A DNA stretch of 6,930 nucleotides from assembly GCA_947573465.1 (NCBI GenBank), contig CANPET010000084.1, positions 1 to 6,930 of the forward strand, written 5' to 3'. The stretch comes from an uncultured Eubacterium sp. Lineage in GTDB: Bacteria; Bacillota; Clostridia; Lachnospirales; Lachnospiraceae. The notes below the pieces were generated by a model that searched no databases, was not told the DNA's origin, and saw only the letters and a program-made list of their open reading frames with translations. A program made the translations under genes and the position numbers. Shown one piece after another: positions 5,100 to 6,930 of this stretch (position 1 is its first letter; each line of letters begins with the position of its first letter).

Positions 5100-6680
5100 A
5101 TGAAAAGATTAAAAAAGATAATGGCTATGGTCATGGCTGTAGCAATGCTGTTTACTTGTGTTACAGCAATATCTGATATGCCGGTGAAGGCTGAAGATTC
5201 TGCAACATGGCAAAAAACAGCAATTATAAGTCCTGCTCAAGGAAAATTAATTGGTGCAGGATACATTGACATCAAATGGAATAATAATTTAGACAACGTA
5301 AAACAGTATAAAGTGTATGTTGATGGCGCTTTAAATAGGACAGTTGCACCGAGCGGAACAACAATGAGTGCAGAGTTTTATACTACACAGGTGAGTGCTC
5401 ATAATGCATATATTGTGGCAGAACTTGACAATGGTACAAGTGTAAAAACTGATATACGTACATTTTATGTGACCAAAAAAGGTGTCTGCGTAAATGATAA
5501 GGACATGGGAACAAAAGTTGACCCGGCAGACATGAATATTGGCTGGTATTATAACTGGAGTTCAAAATCATTTAAAGAAACGAATTTTAGCAATAAAAAA
5601 TTTCATGATTTAGACTTTGTACCGATGATTTGGGGAGATCCAAATGAAGAATTTTCTACAATTTTCAATAGGGTAAAAAGTAACGGATATAAGTACATGT
5701 TATCCTACAATGAGCCTGATTTGAAATGGGAGTCTAATACAGATCCTGGAACAATGCTATCCAGATGGAACATGTTTAGAGAAAACAAAGGAAATATCCG
5801 TCTTGGTTCTCCGGCTACTGAATCATTCCAGATTAATTCAGATAAATGGTGGACACCATTTTGGAATGGTTTGACAGTAGATGAAAGAAATGACATGTCT
5901 TTTATTGCAGTTCATGCATATCAGCATTTTTATGATAATGCAGATACAGCACTACAGTACTTACATGCAATTGATGAGATTTATGCAAAATATCATAAAC
6001 CAATCTGGGTAACAGAATTTGCTGTTGCAGACAGTTATAACAAGTTTAGTCCGACAAATGCAAAGCATAATGCCCAGGTACAGGAATTTATGAAGATTGT
6101 TTTGAAAGGATTAAACGAAAGAAGTTATGTAGAAAGATACGCTTGGTTTGACTTTAATCCAAAAGATGATGTGACAGGAGCTTCCGGTATTTTCCAGTAT
6201 ACAGGAGAAGTTACAACTTTAGGACAGATTTATGCAAATATAGGAAATCCTGCAGGATATAACAACCGCACATATAATGTAAGTTCTTCAATTGCAAAAG
6301 ACACGTCAATTGCTGCATGTGTTGCTGCTGTAGATACGAAAATCTATGGTCTCACATCAAAGAAAAAGGCATTTGGATATTCTTTTAAAGCAGTTAAGAG
6401 AGCATCAGGTTATCAGTTACAGTACTCATTAAACAAAAAGTTTAAAAAGGGTAAAAAATATAAAACAAAGACGGTGAATGTGAAGCCTTCAAAAGCGGCT
6501 ACAAAGACAGGAACTGTCAAGAAACTTGATAAAAAGAAGAGAACATATTATGTAAGAGTTCGTGCGTATAAAGTTCTCAACGGAACGAAGTACTATTGCA
6601 AGTGGACAAAGGCGAAAAAAGTAAAAACTAAGTCTGCTGTAAAGAAGAAAAAATCTAAAAAGAAATCAAAGAAAAAATAA
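5100..6680 (+). CDS. Second secreted GH128-type endo-beta-1,3-glucanase, Trp-rich cleft and poly-Lys tail
   Basis: The product is 526 residues, paralogous along its whole length to the enzyme at 600-2207. A signal peptide (MKRLKKIMAMVMAVAMLF..., likely cleaved after PVKA at 31) leads to the Ig-like module (about 38-135, LIGAGYIDIKW, AHNAYIVAELDNGT). The Glyco_hydro_cc/GH128 domain (about 143-390) shows IGWYYNW, FVPMIWG, LSYNEPD with predicted acid/base E205, SPATESF, IAVHAYQ, WVTEFA with predicted nucleophile E306, and YVERYAWF. It differs from the first enzyme in carrying Trp at 210, 251 and 255 near the predicted cleft, where the first has Ala, Leu and Leu. The C-terminus has a degenerate, Lys-rich FN3-like module (about 415-510, SGYQLQYSLNKKFKKG, TYYVRVRAYK) and ends in a Lys/Ser tract. 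The Cys in LFTC of the signal peptide does not form a lipobox. The next paralog starts 14 nt downstream, so the two are probably co-transcribed. Confidence 0.88.
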   Translation: MKRLKKIMAMVMAVAMLFTCVTAISDMPVKAEDSATWQKTAIISPAQGKLIGAGYIDIKWNNNLDNVKQYKVYVDGALNRTVAPSGTTMSAEFYTTQVSAHNAYIVAELDNGTSVKTDIRTFYVTKKGVCVNDKDMGTKVDPADMNIGWYYNWSSKSFKETNFSNKKFHDLDFVPMIWGDPNEEFSTIFNRVKSNGYKYMLSYNEPDLKWESNTDPGTMLSRWNMFRENKGNIRLGSPATESFQINSDKWWTPFWNGLTVDERNDMSFIAVHAYQHFYDNADTALQYLHAIDEIYAKYHKPIWVTEFAVADSYNKFSPTNAKHNAQVQEFMKIVLKGLNERSYVERYAWFDFNPKDDVTGASGIFQYTGEVTTLGQIYANIGNPAGYNNRTYNVSSSIAKDTSIAACVAAVDTKIYGLTSKKKAFGYSFKAVKRASGYQLQYSLNKKFKKGKKYKTKTVNVKPSKAATKTGTVKKLDKKKRTYYVRVRAYKVLNGTKYYCKWTKAKKVKTKSAVKKKKSKKKSKKK

Positions 6681-6694
6681 TTTGAGGTAAAAGA

Positions 6695-6930
6695 ATGAAA
6701 AGGTTTAGAAAAATTATTGCAGTGATAATAATTTTGACAATGTCATTATCATTGAATATATGGAATGGGGCAGATGGAGTAGTTAACGTTTATGCAGACA
6801 CAACATTTACAATTACCAGTCCTGTAAACAATGCAATGATGGGTGCAGGTTACATGGATATTAAATGGAATCCGATATCTGATGCAAGTGGAGTGAAAAA
6901 TTATAAAGTATATGTGGATGGCAGTCTGAA
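6695..6930 (+). CDS. Start of a third GH128-associated secreted paralog, truncated by window edge
   Basis: The first 78 residues are visible, starting at the ATG at 6695 after a modest GAGGT ribosome binding site (6684-6688, 7 nt spacing). A signal peptide MKRFRKIIAVIIILTMSLSL with likely cleavage after VYA (34) is followed by the same Ig-like module that opens the two glucanases: ITSPVNNAMMGAGYMDIKW and NYKVYVDGSL, against YKVYVDGAL in the upstream gene. The catalytic domain lies outside the window, so a third GH128 enzyme is an inference from the module and from position. The 14-nt gap and absence of a terminator point to an operon with the preceding gene. Confidence 0.78.
   Translation, partial: MKRFRKIIAVIIILTMSLSLNIWNGADGVVNVYADTTFTITSPVNNAMMGAGYMDIKWNPISDASGVKNYKVYVDGSL

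Noticed and set aside
5148..5159. Possible lipoprotein signal (LFTC) in the second glucanase
   Set aside because: The residues before Cys (Phe, Thr) do not fit a lipobox, and a normal signal-peptidase site (VKA) follows.
1845..6680. Sortase LPXTG or other known anchor motif at any C-terminus
   Set aside because: None of the four complete proteins has LPXTG, a hydrophobic C-terminal segment, SLH or LysM repeats; all end in Lys-rich sequence.

Overview
The window looks like a chromosomal segment from a low-GC Gram-positive bacterium, most likely a gut Lachnospiraceae-type Clostridia. The reasons are strong AGGAGG-type ribosome binding sites, AT-rich intergenic DNA, the type of SSB-like protein at the left edge, and secreted proteins ending in lysine-rich fibronectin-III-like modules, which are common in that group. 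The taxonomic call is an inference.

Layout, all on the + strand: (1) 1-388, the 3' part of a single-stranded-DNA-binding-protein-like housekeeping gene, closed by an intrinsic terminator at 425-471. (2) 600-2207, a secreted GH128-type (Glyco_hydro_cc) beta-1,3-glucanase with an N-terminal Ig-like module, a Thr-rich linker and a Lys-rich FN3-like tail. (3) 2453-3583, a secreted non-catalytic protein with a beta-sandwich (carbohydrate-binding-like) region, a poly-Asn linker and the same kind of tail. (4) 3674-4984, a second secreted non-catalytic protein with a CBM-like region, one InlB/Flg_new-type repeat and the same kind of tail. (5) 5100-6680, a second GH128-type glucanase, paralogous to the first. 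(6) 6695 to the right edge, the beginning of a third paralog, only 14 nt downstream.

The five secreted-protein genes form one functional island. Two, and probably three, predicted beta-1,3-glucan hydrolases alternate with two proteins that look like surface glycan-binding partners. All four complete proteins end in a similar basic module, about one third Lys where counted, and none has an LPXTG sorting signal. The simplest reading is a cell-surface machine for binding and cutting beta-1,3-glucan (laminarin, curdlan, yeast or cereal glucan), held to the anionic wall by the basic tails. Hairpins after genes 3 and 4 and a candidate promoter and palindrome upstream of gene 3 suggest that the genes are not expressed as one uniform transcript. 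No transporter or regulator gene lies inside the window.

No tRNA, rRNA, CRISPR array, insertion sequence or recognised riboswitch was seen. The intergenic gaps (389-599, 2208-2452, 3584-3673, 4985-5099) are all under 300 bases and are described in the entries.
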